From Candidatus Crickella caballi (GTDB taxonomy: Bacteria; Bacillota; Clostridia; Peptostreptococcales; Anaerovoracaceae), in the NCBI GenBank assembly GCA_018064665.1, contig JAGHUV010000007.1, forward strand, positions 1 to 42,286: a stretch of DNA of 42,286 nucleotides, in the 5' to 3' direction. The stretch's first letter is position 1; the number at the start of each line of letters is the position of its first letter. The translations under genes were made by a program, and so were the position numbers. Shown piece after piece: positions 1-9,409 of this stretch. A model generated the notes under the pieces. The model had not been told where the DNA came from, made no database searches, and worked only from the letters and a program-made list of their open reading frames with translations.

Positions 1-52
1 TCGTTCTACATAAACCGTCGTGCGGTATCTAACTGATTAACAAATTAACAAA

Positions 53-145
53 GAGACTGTGGTTGGAGCCTTTCTAAAACCATCAAGTGGTAGGAAGTAT
101 AGACCGATCCACAGTATCTCTAACAGTATAGCATTATGCGTACTG
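53..145 (+). other. structured leader ahead of prfB (two predicted hairpins, unknown RNA)
   Basis: No coding region is visible in the first 186 bases. Two good hairpins can be drawn by eye. The larger pairs 53-66 with 104-120 (14 bp with a TA bulge and a single T bulge) and encloses an inner stem 70-75/92-97 and 79-82/88-91. The smaller pairs 124-132 with 138-145 (one bulge). Neither is followed by a T-run, so neither is a simple terminator. It could be the 5' leader of prfB, the end of a non-coding RNA starting before the window, or a palindromic repeat. I could not match it to a named RNA family. Confidence 0.4.
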
Positions 146-186
146 GATATACGTTAACACTATGATTTAATAATACGAGGATAAAT

Positions 187-1294
187 ATGCTGATATTGGA
201 TGACCTTAGAGGTCAACTTCCTGAGGTGGTAAGAAAGCTCGAGGAAGTGGGAGGCTATCTTTGACCCGGAAGGTCTTAAGAAGAAAATAGAAGAACTCGA
301 AAGAAGGAGCCTGAAGGAAGGCTTCTGGGATGACCAGCGTGAGGCTCAGAAGGTGCTCAAGAGCAAGAAGTCCCTGGAAGACAGGCTTTCAAGGTACGAG
401 AGACTTAAAAGTGATATCTCTGCTATCCCTGAGCTCATGGAGATTGCAGAGGAGCTTGAGGACGAGGCGGAGGCGAAGAAGATTATTTCCGAATTTGGAC
501 GTCTTGCTGATGAGCTTGAGGACTTCAATACGGAAATGCTGCTTAGCGGTAAATATGATGCCAATGATGCTGTTATCAGCATTCATTCGGGCACCGGCGG
601 TGTCGACGCCAACGACTGGGCGGAGATGCTGGAGAGAATGTATCTTCGCTGGTGTGAAAAGAGAGGCTTTAAGACAAAGCTTCTCGACAGGCAGGATGAT
701 GTTGATTACGGAATCAAAAGCTCAACGATACTGGTGCAGGGCGAGAATGCTTTTGGCCTGCTCAAGAGCGAGAACGGTGTGCACAGACTCGTAAGAATTT
801 CACCGTTCAATGCGATGGGCAAGAGGCAGACCTCCTTTGCGGCGGTCGAGGTGATACCGGATATGAGTGACAGTATAGAGGTCACGATAGATCCTAACGA
901 TCTTAAGATAGATACCTACAGAAGCAGCGGAGCAGGCGGACAGTCGGTCAACACTACAGATTCCGCTGTACGAATTACGCATCTGCCTACCAATATTGTC
1001 GTTACCTGTCAGAATGAAAGATCGCAGATCATGAACAAGGAAGTTGCGCTCAAGATACTGACTTCCAAGCTCATGGCTATTGCAGAGGCTGAGCACAAGG
1101 AGAACCTCAACGAGATCAAGGGCGACCAGTCGATGGCCACCTGGGGTTCGCAGATAAGGAACTATGTATTCCAGCCATACACTCTGGTCAAGGATACGAG
1201 AACCGGGGCGGAGACCGGTAATGTAGATGCTGTGATGAATGGGGATATCGATATATTTATCAGGGCGAAGCTGCAGAAGGATGCGGCAATATAG
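187..1294 (+). CDS. prfB: peptide chain release factor 2 with programmed +1 frameshift
   Basis: Release factor 2 reads UAA and UGA stop codons and triggers peptide release on the ribosome. The gene starts at ATG 187 behind a GAGG site and reads 25 codons to an in-frame TGA at 262-264. A +1 slip on CTT TGA C then continues in the frame 263-1294, giving about 368 residues, normal for the family. The anticodon tripeptide SPF falls at residues 205-207 and the catalytic GGQ at 250-252, the same numbers as in E. coli RF2. The real product is join(187-261, 263-1294). A start-codon caller would find only the 3' part from GTG 353. It is followed 12 bp later by a HAD phosphatase gene. Very secure. Confidence 0.97.
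249..265 (+). promoter_or_regulatory. prfB: prfB programmed frameshift signal
   Basis: An internal Shine-Dalgarno-like GGGAGG (249-254) is followed closely by TAT CTT TGA C (256-265). This is the classic RF2 autoregulatory site: when RF2 is scarce the ribosome pauses at UGA, and the tRNA on CUU slips to UUU in the +1 frame. The layout matches the E. coli and Bacillus sites, with slightly different spacing from the GG-rich element. Feedback control of RF2 level is established for the family; here it is inferred from the intact signal. Confidence 0.95.
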
Positions 1295-1306
1295 GGGCGA
1301 TAAATA

Positions 1307-1945
1307 ATGAAGAAATATATAATCTTTGATTTTGACGGAACAGTTATCAATACCAATGATGTCATTATCGCTTCGTGGCAGGAGGTATTCAGAACGTATC
1401 TTGGGCACGAACTGCCTGTCGAGGAGATAATAAAGACGTTTGGTGAAACTCTGTGGACAACTTTGGACAGGCTGATGCCGGGCTGTGACCAGGACGAAGT
1501 CGTAAAGTGCTATAGAGCTTATCAGGATCTGCATGCGAATGAGATGGTCACCGAATGCGAGGGTGTCAAAGACCTGATGGAAGAGCTTCACAATCGCGGC
1601 TACAAACTGGGAATTGCGACCTCGAGAACAAGGGCCAGCTATGAGGGGTATGCAGACAGATTTGGTATTAGTAAATACATTGATGCTGTCGTGACCATGG
1701 AGGATGTGACGCATCACAAACCGCATCCCGAGACGGCTACAGCCACGCTGAAGAAGCTCGGTGCGAAGCCTGAAGAGGCGTTAATGCTCGGCGATACCAA
1801 GTTCGATATCGCATGCTCAAACAGTGCCGGAATAGACAGTGTTTTCGTAGCGTGGAGCATGGCAAGACTTGAGGACATTACAGAATCGGGTTATGACCCG
1901 ACTTATGTAATAGAAAAGCCAATGGATTTTCTGGAGCTATTATAA
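1307..1945 (+). CDS. HAD-superfamily phosphatase, PpaX/phosphoglycolate-phosphatase-like
   Basis: This 212-aa protein is a haloacid dehalogenase-type phosphatase. Motif I is DFDGT at residues 8-12 (nucleophile Asp8, acid Asp10). A TSRTR segment fits motif II, HHKPHPE carries the motif III lysine, and LGDTKFD is motif IV. The stretch INTNDVIIASW just after motif I resembles Bacillus PpaX, a pyrophosphatase acting on PPi from HPr-Ser-P dephosphorylation, but related phosphoglycolate phosphatases (Gph) are similar, so the substrate is uncertain. The ATG is preceded by AGGGG. It lies between prfB and nfnA on the same strand with short gaps, so is probably co-transcribed. Confidence 0.82.
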   Translation: MKKYIIFDFDGTVINTNDVIIASWQEVFRTYLGHELPVEEIIKTFGETLWTTLDRLMPGCDQDEVVKCYRAYQDLHANEMVTECEGVKDLMEELHNRGYKLGIATSRTRASYEGYADRFGISKYIDAVVTMEDVTHHKPHPETATATLKKLGAKPEEALMLGDTKFDIACSNSAGIDSVFVAWSMARLEDITESGYDPTYVIEKPMDFLELL

Positions 1946-1960
1946 CCATAGGAGGACAGT

Positions 1961-2809
1961 ATGCATAAAATAGTCTACAAGAAACAGCTTTCAAACGATA
2001 TGTTCTGGATGGAGTTTGAAGCACCTTATGTTGCTGCTAAGGCAAAGCCGGGTCAATTCATTATTTTCAGAGTTGATGAATTCGGAGAAAGAATACCTAT
2101 CACAATGGCGGATTCAAACAAGGAGACAGGAACCGTAACACTTATCTTCCAGGCTGTAGGAAGAAGCACAATGCTGCTGTCACAGTTTGAAGTTGGCGAA
2201 AGCATTGCAGACATCGCAGGACCTCTCGGCAATCCTACTGAGGTTGAGGGTCGAAAGAAGGTTTGCGTTGTAGGAGGCGGAACAGGTAATGCTCTGGCAT
2301 ACCCTGTTGCATGCGGCTTCAAGGCTGCAGGTGCCGAGGTCGACATGGTAGCAGGCTTCAAGAACAAGGATCTTGTCGTACTTGAAGACGAGTTCAAAGC
2401 AGCAGTAGACAATTTCTATCTCGTAACTGATGACGGCTCGGCAGGTGAGAAGGGCTTTACTACAGATAAGCTCAAGGCCCTCATCGAGGAAGGCAACCAG
2501 TATGATGAAGTTATTACAGTAGGACCTCCTGTTATGATGAAATTCGTAGCAGCTGTTACAGCACCGTTCAATATTCCGACTGTTGCTTCGCTCTCGGCTC
2601 TGATGATTGACGGAACCGGAATGTGCGGAGGCTGCAGAATCAGCTTTGACGGTGAAACTAAGTACGTATGTGTTGACGGACCTGAGTTTGATGCACAGAA
2701 GGTAGACTGGGATGTGCTCATCGCCCGTAATGCATATTATGCTGAAGAAGAGCAGGCTGAAAGAGATCACGTATGCAGAATTACAGGAGGTGTAAGACAC
2801 TATGAATAA
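1961..2809 (+). CDS. nfnA: NfnA, small subunit of electron-bifurcating ferredoxin:NADP+ oxidoreductase
   Basis: The 282-aa protein has a ferredoxin-NADP reductase fold: an FAD-binding barrel (about 1-95, with RIPITMADS as flavin contact), an NAD-binding half starting at VCVVGGGTGNA (102-112), and a C-terminal [2Fe-2S] loop with Cys222, Cys225 and Cys237 near Asp217. One Asp plus three Cys is the ligand set described for this family. With NfnB it couples NADH and reduced ferredoxin to make NADPH by flavin-based electron bifurcation in the cytoplasm. A strong AGGAGG precedes ATG 1961. It overlaps nfnB by 8 bp, which implies translational coupling. Older annotations call it sulfide dehydrogenase subunit beta or a dihydroorotate dehydrogenase electron-transfer subunit. 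Confidence 0.92.
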   Translation: MHKIVYKKQLSNDMFWMEFEAPYVAAKAKPGQFIIFRVDEFGERIPITMADSNKETGTVTLIFQAVGRSTMLLSQFEVGESIADIAGPLGNPTEVEGRKKVCVVGGGTGNALAYPVACGFKAAGAEVDMVAGFKNKDLVVLEDEFKAAVDNFYLVTDDGSAGEKGFTTDKLKALIEEGNQYDEVITVGPPVMMKFVAAVTAPFNIPTVASLSALMIDGTGMCGGCRISFDGETKYVCVDGPEFDAQKVDWDVLIARNAYYAEEEQAERDHVCRITGGVRHYE

Positions 2810-4196
2810 TCAGATGAACAAAACACCAATGCCGTCGCAGGAACCTGATGTTAGAAATAAGAACTTCGATGAAGTAGCACTCGGATACACAGAAGAAGAC
2901 GCTCTTAATGAGGCAGCAAGATGTCTTAACTGCAAGAACCATCCTTGTGTAGACGGATGCCCTGTAAATGGCAGGATCCCTGAGTTTATTGCTAAGGTAG
3001 CGGAAGGCAAATTCGAGGAAGCATATGAAATTCTTACATCTACAAACTCGCTTCCTGCTATCTGTGGAAGAGTATGCCCACAGGAAAACCAGTGCGAGGG
3101 CAATTGCGTTCGCGGCATCAAAGGCGAGCCTGTAGGCGTGGGAAGACTGGAAAGATTTGTTGCCGACCGTCATAAGGCAGATGTGGGTAACGATAGCGTT
3201 GAGGCAGTTACAGAAGGTCCCGGAAGAGGAATTCGAGTTGCCATCGTTGGTTCAGGCCCTGCAGGACTTACATGTGCAGGAGACCTTATCAACCTCGGAT
3301 ATGATGTTACAGTTTTCGAAGGCCTTCACAAACCGGGTGGAGTTCTGGTATACGGAATACCTGAATTCAGACTTCCTAAGGATGAAATCGTTGCTTACGA
3401 GGTTGAAACACTCAGAAAGAAGGGTGTGAAGTTCGTATGTGACGTTCTTATCGGCAAGTCACTCTATGTCCAGGATCTGCTGGACGATGGATATAAGGCA
3501 GTATTCATCGGAACAGGCGCAGGACTTCCTATGTTCATGAATATCGAAGGCGAGAATCTGGTAGGCGTATACTCGGCTAACGAATATCTTACAAGAATCA
3601 ATCTGATGAAGGCTTATCTTGATGAGTATGACACTCCTATCAAGAAGCATGACAAGGTCGTTATTGTAGGCGCAGGAAATGTTGCAATGGACGCTGCAAG
3701 ATGCGCAAAGAGAATGGGTGCTGAAGTACACGTTGTATACCGCCGCGGTCGTGAAGAGATGCCTGCAAGAGCAGAGGAAATCGAACACGCTGAAGAGGAA
3801 GGAATCGAATTCCACCTGCTGAACAACCCTGTAAGAATTCTCGGAGACGAGAAGAACAGAGTAAGCAAGATCGAATGCATCAAGATGGAGCTCGGTGAGC
3901 CTGATGCAAGCGGAAGACGCAGACCGGTTGAAATTCCGGGTTCTGAATACACGATCGATACAGATGCAGTTATCATGGCTCTGGGAACTAAGCTCAACAG
4001 CCTGATTTGCAACACTACCGAGGGTCTTGAGCAGACTCAGAAGGGCGGAATTCAGGTAGACGAAGAGACCGGCGCAACATCAATTCCGGGCGTATATGCC
4101 GGCGGAGATGCAGTAACAGGCGCTGCAACAGTAATTAAAGCAATGGGAGCAGGTAAGAAGGCTGCAGCGGCAATGCACGAATATCTGCAGAAATAA
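2802..4196 (+). CDS. nfnB: NfnB, large subunit of electron-bifurcating ferredoxin:NADP+ oxidoreductase (GltA/GltD-like)
   Basis: The 464-aa protein resembles the small subunit of glutamate synthase. Its N-terminal part carries two cysteine clusters for [4Fe-4S] centres (AARCLNCKNHPCVDGCP and CGRVCPQENQCEGNC). An FAD-binding VAIVGSGPAGL follows, then an NADPH-binding VVIVGAGNVAMDAARC with the RRGREEMPAR segment, and a C-terminal GVYAGGDAVTGAATV flavin motif. The neighbouring nfnA, rather than a glutamate synthase large subunit, makes NfnB the better name than GltD. It begins inside the end of nfnA, with an AGGAGG site there. selB starts 3 bp after its stop codon. Confidence 0.93.
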   Translation: MNNQMNKTPMPSQEPDVRNKNFDEVALGYTEEDALNEAARCLNCKNHPCVDGCPVNGRIPEFIAKVAEGKFEEAYEILTSTNSLPAICGRVCPQENQCEGNCVRGIKGEPVGVGRLERFVADRHKADVGNDSVEAVTEGPGRGIRVAIVGSGPAGLTCAGDLINLGYDVTVFEGLHKPGGVLVYGIPEFRLPKDEIVAYEVETLRKKGVKFVCDVLIGKSLYVQDLLDDGYKAVFIGTGAGLPMFMNIEGENLVGVYSANEYLTRINLMKAYLDEYDTPIKKHDKVVIVGAGNVAMDAARCAKRMGAEVHVVYRRGREEMPARAEEIEHAEEEGIEFHLLNNPVRILGDEKNRVSKIECIKMELGEPDASGRRRPVEIPGSEYTIDTDAVIMALGTKLNSLICNTTEGLEQTQKGGIQVDEETGATSIPGVYAGGDAVTGAATVIKAMGAGKKAAAAMHEYLQK

Positions 4197-4199
4197 AAT

Positions 4200-6095
4200 A
4201 TGAAGAACATTATTATCGGTACGGCCGGTCATGTTGACCACGGCAAAACACAATTGATCAAGGCGCTGTCGGGAATTGACACCGACAGACTCGAAGAAGA
4301 GAAGAAGCGCGGTATTACAATCGAGCTAGGTTTTGCGCACATTCCTAATGATGCCGGATATAATATCGGCGTTATTGACGTACCGGGACATGAAAAATTT
4401 ATTAAAAACATGCTTGCAGGAATCGGTGGTATCGACTTCGTAGTGTTTGTCGTTGCCGCTGATGAAGGCATTATGCCTCAGACCCGCGAGCACTTTGAGA
4501 TACTTCAGTCTCTGGGAATCGACGACGGAATCATAGCTGTCACCAAGACGGATATGGTAGATGAGGAATGGCTTGAGATGCTGCTTGAAGAGGTCGAGGA
4601 TTACTTCAAAGGCTCCTTCCTCGAGGGCAAGCCTGTCGTTCCTGTATCGGCGAGAACCGGGGACAATATTGAGGTACTCAAAGAAGAAATCATAAAGAAG
4701 TGTGATCGCGAGAATAAGCGTCGCGAGGAGAGGGAACTCTTCAGACTGCCTATAGACAGAGTATTCACCATGTCGGGCTTTGGAACTGTAGTAACAGGAA
4801 CCCTGCTTGACGGAATTGTTTCGGTCGGTGATGAGCTGCAGGTACAGCCTAAGGGGCTCAAGGTCAAAGTAAGAGGCATTCAGACCTACGGCAAGGATAC
4901 GGATTCTGCAATCGCAGGACAGAGAACCGCTATCAACCTTTCCGGAGTGAAAAAGGAAGATATAGACAGAGGAGATGTTCTCTCGGCAGACAAAGCGGTC
5001 AGCGTTACAAACATGCTGGACGTGAAGCTCAAGGTGTTCTCCTCAACAGATCGCATAATACTGAACAACAGCAGAGTGCATGTATATGCCGGTGCCAAGG
5101 AGGCTTTGGCCAAAGTAATCATTCTGGACCGCGAGAGTCTTGCGGCAGGAGAAGAGGCGTATGTTCAGCTCAGGCTTGAGGAGCCGATGGCTGTAAGACG
5201 GGGAGACAGATTCATAGTCAGATTCTATTCACCTATTATTACAGTCGGCGGAGGAGTTGTTCTCGACGCACTTCCTGACAAGCACAAGAGAAACAAGGAA
5301 GCTGTTCTGAACGGGCTTTCCGTCATGGAAAGCGGAAGCCTTGAGGATCTGGCGGAGCTGAAGGCAGGAGGAAGACAGTTTGTGAAGCAGGATGAGCTGA
5401 CTTCAGAGCTTGGTCTTCTCGACTCAGAGATGGATGCAGTCGTTAAGAAACTTCTTGCAGACAACAGGCTTATAAAGCTCAGAGACGGTTCGCTCTTAAG
5501 TGGGGTGAAATTCGGACGACTCAGAACAGACCTTGAGTTTATGATAAACACATATCACGAGGCTAACCCGCTGGCTGACGGAATTCCTAAACAGGAGCTT
5601 CTGTCCAGGCTTCGCGGAAACTGGCATATCGAGGACGAGAAGCTTCTTCAGGCGCTGGTTGCATATCTGATGGAGCAGGGTGTTCTGGAGGACAGAGGAA
5701 AATCACTTGCGCTTGCGGGCTTTAAGGTTGAATACTCAGAAGAACAGCTCGCGATAAAAGATAAAATCAAGGCTGAATATGAAGCGGTGGGAATCGAACT
5801 GAGCAAGTCCGATGAGGTGCTTGCAAAACTCGACTGCGATAAGGCTTTGTTCAATAATATGCTTGCTGAACTCGTTGAAGAGGGAAGTGTTGTCAAACTG
5901 GATGCGGGAATATATGCAGCGTCAGAAGCCTTTGCACAGGCGGTTGCTGCGGCCCGATCCTTCGGAGCGCCGTTTACTTTGGCGGAGTTCAGAGACAAGC
6001 TTGGTACCTCAAGAAAATACGCAGAGCTGTGGCTTGCGGCACTTGACAGAAACAGGGTGACACAGTTTAACGGGGGAACACGTACTGTATTATGA
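4200..6095 (+). CDS. selB: selenocysteine-specific translation elongation factor SelB
   Basis: This 631-aa GTPase delivers selenocysteinyl-tRNA to UGA codons marked by a SECIS hairpin. The N-terminus has the G1 loop [11 protein letters not shown], then switch segment [19 protein letters not shown] (G3) and TKTD (G4), followed by EF-Tu-like domains 2 and 3. The C-terminal ~270 residues are the winged-helix array that binds SECIS, and the length fits bacterial SelB. The start is 3 bp behind nfnB with no clear ribosome site, so it probably relies on coupling. It ends in an ATGA overlap with addB. selA, selD and tRNA-Sec are not in the window. The yedF/yedE cluster at 38-41 kb supports selenium use in this organism. 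Confidence 0.95.
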   Translation: MKNIIIGTAGHVDHGKTQLIKALSGIDTDRLEEEKKRGITIELGFAHIPNDAGYNIGVIDVPGHEKFIKNMLAGIGGIDFVVFVVAADEGIMPQTREHFEILQSLGIDDGIIAVTKTDMVDEEWLEMLLEEVEDYFKGSFLEGKPVVPVSARTGDNIEVLKEEIIKKCDRENKRREERELFRLPIDRVFTMSGFGTVVTGTLLDGIVSVGDELQVQPKGLKVKVRGIQTYGKDTDSAIAGQRTAINLSGVKKEDIDRGDVLSADKAVSVTNMLDVKLKVFSSTDRIILNNSRVHVYAGAKEALAKVIILDRESLAAGEEAYVQLRLEEPMAVRRGDRFIVRFYSPIITVGGGVVLDALPDKHKRNKEAVLNGLSVMESGSLEDLAELKAGGRQFVKQDELTSELGLLDSEMDAVVKKLLADNRLIKLRDGSLLSGVKFGRLRTDLEFMINTYHEANPLADGIPKQELLSRLRGNWHIEDEKLLQALVAYLMEQGVLEDRGKSLALAGFKVEYSEEQLAIKDKIKAEYEAVGIELSKSDEVLAKLDCDKALFNNMLAELVEEGSVVKLDAGIYAASEAFAQAVAAARSFGAPFTLAEFRDKLGTSRKYAELWLAALDRNRVTQFNGGTRTVL

Positions 6096-9000
6096 TCAGA
6101 ATTTACACAGCAAGGGAAAACATCAATAAAGAGCGTTTCATCTACGAGCACATCGAAGGTGAGACGCTTGTTATTGTTCCTAACCAGTACACTCTGGTAG
6201 CAGAGGAGCAGGCACTTAAGTATCTTGACAGTGAGTGTCTCTTTAACATCGAAATCATTACGATGAACAGACTCGGTCTCAGAATACTGACAGAGCAGGG
6301 ACTTGAATCGACAAGAATGCTGGACAAGTACGGAAGATTCATGCTGCTGAATAGAATCATTAAGGCCAACAGGGACAGGCTCGATGTCTTTGCCGGTGCG
6401 GCGGGCAGGATATCCTTCATCGACATGTTGAATGATTTTATTTCCGATTTCAAACAGCAGAACTGCAGCATGGACGAGATAAGAGACATGCTTTCGGGTG
6501 AGACGGATGAGCTTCTTGGTGCCAAGCTCAGTGAGCTGGAGCTGATAATTGATGAATATGAGAAGGCAATAGAGGGCAAATACACAGACTCGGAGGACTA
6601 CATAGCAATGTATGTCGGAGAGATCGCACACTCCTCTGCTGTCAAGGGTAAGAATATCTGGGTATACGGATATGACAGCATCACGCCTAAATTCATGAAG
6701 GCGATGTTTGAGCTCTCAAGGAGAGCGGATTCGCTGAACTTCATAGTAAACAGAACGGATTTTGAGCTGGATGAAGATCTGCTCAGAAATATATATGCCA
6801 AAGCTGCCGAGGAAGATGTGGAGATCATCGAGGCGGCAATAGGAAACGAATATGCGCTCAGCAAGAGTGACACAATTACGCGCATCGAAAGGGGTCTGTG
6901 GAGCAACGATTTGTCGGAGGAGGAACGAAGCAGCAACGCCGGTTTTGTGCCTGAGGATCTGACCATGGTATGTGCAGCCAATCCGTATTACGAAGCGGAG
7001 ACTGCAGCTGCTTACATCTGGCATCTTGTCAGGGACCTCGGATACAGGATGCAGGACATACAGATAATTGCGAATAACGAAGATAGACTTCAGCCTATCA
7101 TCAGGAGAACTCTGGTTGAATACGGACTTCCGGTATATCTGGACGGAGCAAGGAGCATAACAGATGCGGCTTCGGTGAGCTTTGTTGTCAATATGCTGAG
7201 CTTTCTTAAATATAAGGAAGGAACGACATTCCTTCTCAGCATGCTCAAATCAGGACTGACTGATATCGATCACGACGAGGTTGAGCAGCTCGAGAATTAT
7301 GTCAGAAAATACAAAATCAAGGGCTCAATGTGGAGGCGTCCGTTTAAGTACGGAGCTGAGGAATACGGCGAGGAGAAGTTTGCGGAGCTTGAGCAGCTGA
7401 GACAGCGAGTAATGTCACCTATGCTGAAGCTTGAAGAGCTTACTTCGTCCGAAACAGTAGCTGACTTTATTACAGCCTACAGAGAGTACCTTAACAGTGA
7501 ATGGGAGCTCGAACGCAAGGTGGAGGAAGCCGCGAAGAAGCAGGCTGACAAGGGGCTTGTGGATGAAGCACTTAAGGATGCATCAAGCTACAGCAAGGCT
7601 ATGGAGCTTCTGGAGCAGGTCGCAGAGATCATGGGTGATGAAGCTCTCGATATTGCGGAATTCATAGATATATATACGGCGGGGCTGATGGCCGTTGATG
7701 TAGGAGTAATACCTGCAGCGGCTGACGGCCTTTCGCTTGGAACGATGATAAGAACAAGACCAAGACCTGTTCGCGCCGTTGTTGTGCTCGGTGCCAATGA
7801 AGGAATTCTTCCGCTTCAGCCATCGACGGAAGGTCTGTTCTCGGTAGATGAGAAGAAGTATTTCAAGGATGTCGGTTTTGCAATCGGCAGACTTGACGAC
7901 ATTAAAATGGAAGAAGAAAATGCGGCAATGTATCGTGTCATGTCCAAGGCTTCCGACAAGCTGTACATCAGCTATGCGATGGCGGATGCCGACGGTGCTG
8001 AGGCGAATCCGTCACAGATTATCGATGCTTTGTACGAGCTCTTCCCGATGATAAAGGAAAAGGGTCTTGTTGCCAGAGATGCGATAAGCGCCGGATGGGG
8101 TGAGCAGCTCGTAAACTCATCTCAGCAGACAATGAGACACTTTATCAATCACCTCAAGGACAGAAACGGTCCTGAGCGCATGGATGACCTTAGTGCGGCT
8201 CTTATGAACTGGTACGAACTAAACGAGCCTGAGAAGCTCGGTGAAATGCTTGCTGCAGCACAGGATGAAAACGCACCTGCGCCTATAGGCGGCGCTCTCG
8301 CCAAGGAGCTTTATTCACGCAGAGACGGCAACATAGTTCTGAGTGCATCATCTATAGATAACTACTTCAGATGCCCTTTCAAATACTTTGTGGATAAGGG
8401 CTTAAGACCGCAGGAGGAGAGGGAGTTCTCAAGTGACCCGCGCTCGATCGGTGATGTTTATCATGAGTGCCTTATGTCTGTTGCGCGCAGAATACTTGCC
8501 GACAGGTCGTACGGACTGAAAATCGTAGAGCTGGATGATGAGGCGCTGGAGAAGCTTGTATCAGATGAGCTTGACAGAATCGCAAAGGACTACGAGGGCG
8601 GACTCTTCATATCGAGCGGAAATGAGGAATACAGACTCGGTCGAATCAAGGAAATTTGTGCGCATGCAGTACGCGCACTGGCAGAGCAGCTTGCATCGGA
8701 GAGCGTTGTAGCTGCGAATTTCGAAGAGAACTTTGGCCGCGGCAAGAAGTTCAAGCCTCTCGAGTTTGAAATAGACGGAACCAAGGTATATGTCGAGGGA
8801 AAAATCGACAGAGCGGATATTCTGGGCGAGGAGGTCGGATCGGATCGAGTTAGAATAATAGATTACAAGACCGGCAATGACAGCCTTGACACATGGAAGA
8901 TGAAGCACGGTTACAAGATGCAGCTTATGATATATATGATGTCTGCAGAGGCTGACTATCAGCCGGCCGGAATGTTCTATTTCAACATTAAGGACGATAT

Positions 9001-9409
9001 GCTGAGCTTCGATGACAAGGACGAGTTTAATCAGAAGAAGGGCGGCGTTCCATACAGCGAAATCAGGCCGGAGGATCAGTTCAAGCTTGCGGGAGTATAT
9101 GTGGACGAAGCGGGTGTACTGGATTCAATGCCGGAAACTGTACTTGCCAGCACAAAGCATAAGCTGAGTATTGAGGAGTACAGAGAGCTCAGGGACGCAG
9201 TCAGCGACAATATCAGGGGCATTGCTGAAGGAATCGTCAAGGGTAATATAGACATCCATCCTTTCAGGGAAGGAAAGAAGCTCGTATGCAATTACTGTCG
9301 GTATAAGGCAATCTGCAAGAGGGATGGAGAAAATCTCAAGAACCAGGGCTGGGAATTACCGCCTAAGCCAAAGAAGGATAAAGAACAGGAGAACAAACAG
9401 CAGCAATAA
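6092..9409 (+). CDS. addB: AddB-like subunit of helicase-nuclease AddAB (PD-(D/E)XK, Fe-S)
   Basis: The 1105-aa protein fits AddB, the Chi-recognising partner of AddA in double-strand break repair. The C-terminal nuclease has an EGKIDRADI segment, IIDYKTG and QLMIYM motifs of the RecB nuclease family. The iron-sulfur ligands are Cys761 (FRCPF) plus Cys1066, Cys1069 and Cys1075 (CNYCRYKAIC). The usual N-terminal Walker A loop is not recognisable: residues 5-13 read YTARENINK where Bacillus-type AddB has a GxxGSGK loop. addA, usually next door, is absent; walJ follows with a 1-bp overlap. The gene overlaps selB by 4 bp. Identity as AddB is fairly secure; loss of ATP binding is inference. Confidence 0.85.
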   Translation: MIRIYTARENINKERFIYEHIEGETLVIVPNQYTLVAEEQALKYLDSECLFNIEIITMNRLGLRILTEQGLESTRMLDKYGRFMLLNRIIKANRDRLDVFAGAAGRISFIDMLNDFISDFKQQNCSMDEIRDMLSGETDELLGAKLSELELIIDEYEKAIEGKYTDSEDYIAMYVGEIAHSSAVKGKNIWVYGYDSITPKFMKAMFELSRRADSLNFIVNRTDFELDEDLLRNIYAKAAEEDVEIIEAAIGNEYALSKSDTITRIERGLWSNDLSEEERSSNAGFVPEDLTMVCAANPYYEAETAAAYIWHLVRDLGYRMQDIQIIANNEDRLQPIIRRTLVEYGLPVYLDGARSITDAASVSFVVNMLSFLKYKEGTTFLLSMLKSGLTDIDHDEVEQLENYVRKYKIKGSMWRRPFKYGAEEYGEEKFAELEQLRQRVMSPMLKLEELTSSETVADFITAYREYLNSEWELERKVEEAAKKQADKGLVDEALKDASSYSKAMELLEQVAEIMGDEALDIAEFIDIYTAGLMAVDVGVIPAAADGLSLGTMIRTRPRPVRAVVVLGANEGILPLQPSTEGLFSVDEKKYFKDVGFAIGRLDDIKMEEENAAMYRVMSKASDKLYISYAMADADGAEANPSQIIDALYELFPMIKEKGLVARDAISAGWGEQLVNSSQQTMRHFINHLKDRNGPERMDDLSAALMNWYELNEPEKLGEMLAAAQDENAPAPIGGALAKELYSRRDGNIVLSASSIDNYFRCPFKYFVDKGLRPQEEREFSSDPRSIGDVYHECLMSVARRILADRSYGLKIVELDDEALEKLVSDELDRIAKDYEGGLFISSGNEEYRLGRIKEICAHAVRALAEQLASESVVAANFEENFGRGKKFKPLEFEIDGTKVYVEGKIDRADILGEEVGSDRVRIIDYKTGNDSLDTWKMKHGYKMQLMIYMMSAEADYQPAGMFYFNIKDDMLSFDDKDEFNQKKGGVPYSEIRPEDQFKLAGVYVDEAGVLDSMPETVLASTKHKLSIEEYRELRDAVSDNIRGIAEGIVKGNIDIHPFREGKKLVCNYCRYKAICKRDGENLKNQGWELPPKPKKDKEQENKQQQ

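Noticed and set aside
262-264. In-frame TGA early in prfB as a pseudogene or selenocysteine codon
   Set aside because: The TGA lies in the classic CTT TGA C frameshift site with an upstream GGAGG, and the +1 frame continues the RF2 protein. It is the known autoregulatory signal.
800-1726. Long minus-strand open frame opposite prfB
   Set aside because: prfB and the HAD gene have clear family motifs on the plus strand here; the antisense frame has no recognisable domain and spans two genes.
4200-6095. tRNA-Sec or SECIS element near selB
   Set aside because: I looked in the adjacent gaps, which are only a few bases long, and found no room for either.
5648-6631. Minus-strand open frame opposite the selB/addB junction
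   Set aside because: Both plus-strand genes are well supported by motifs, and the reverse frame shows no domain.
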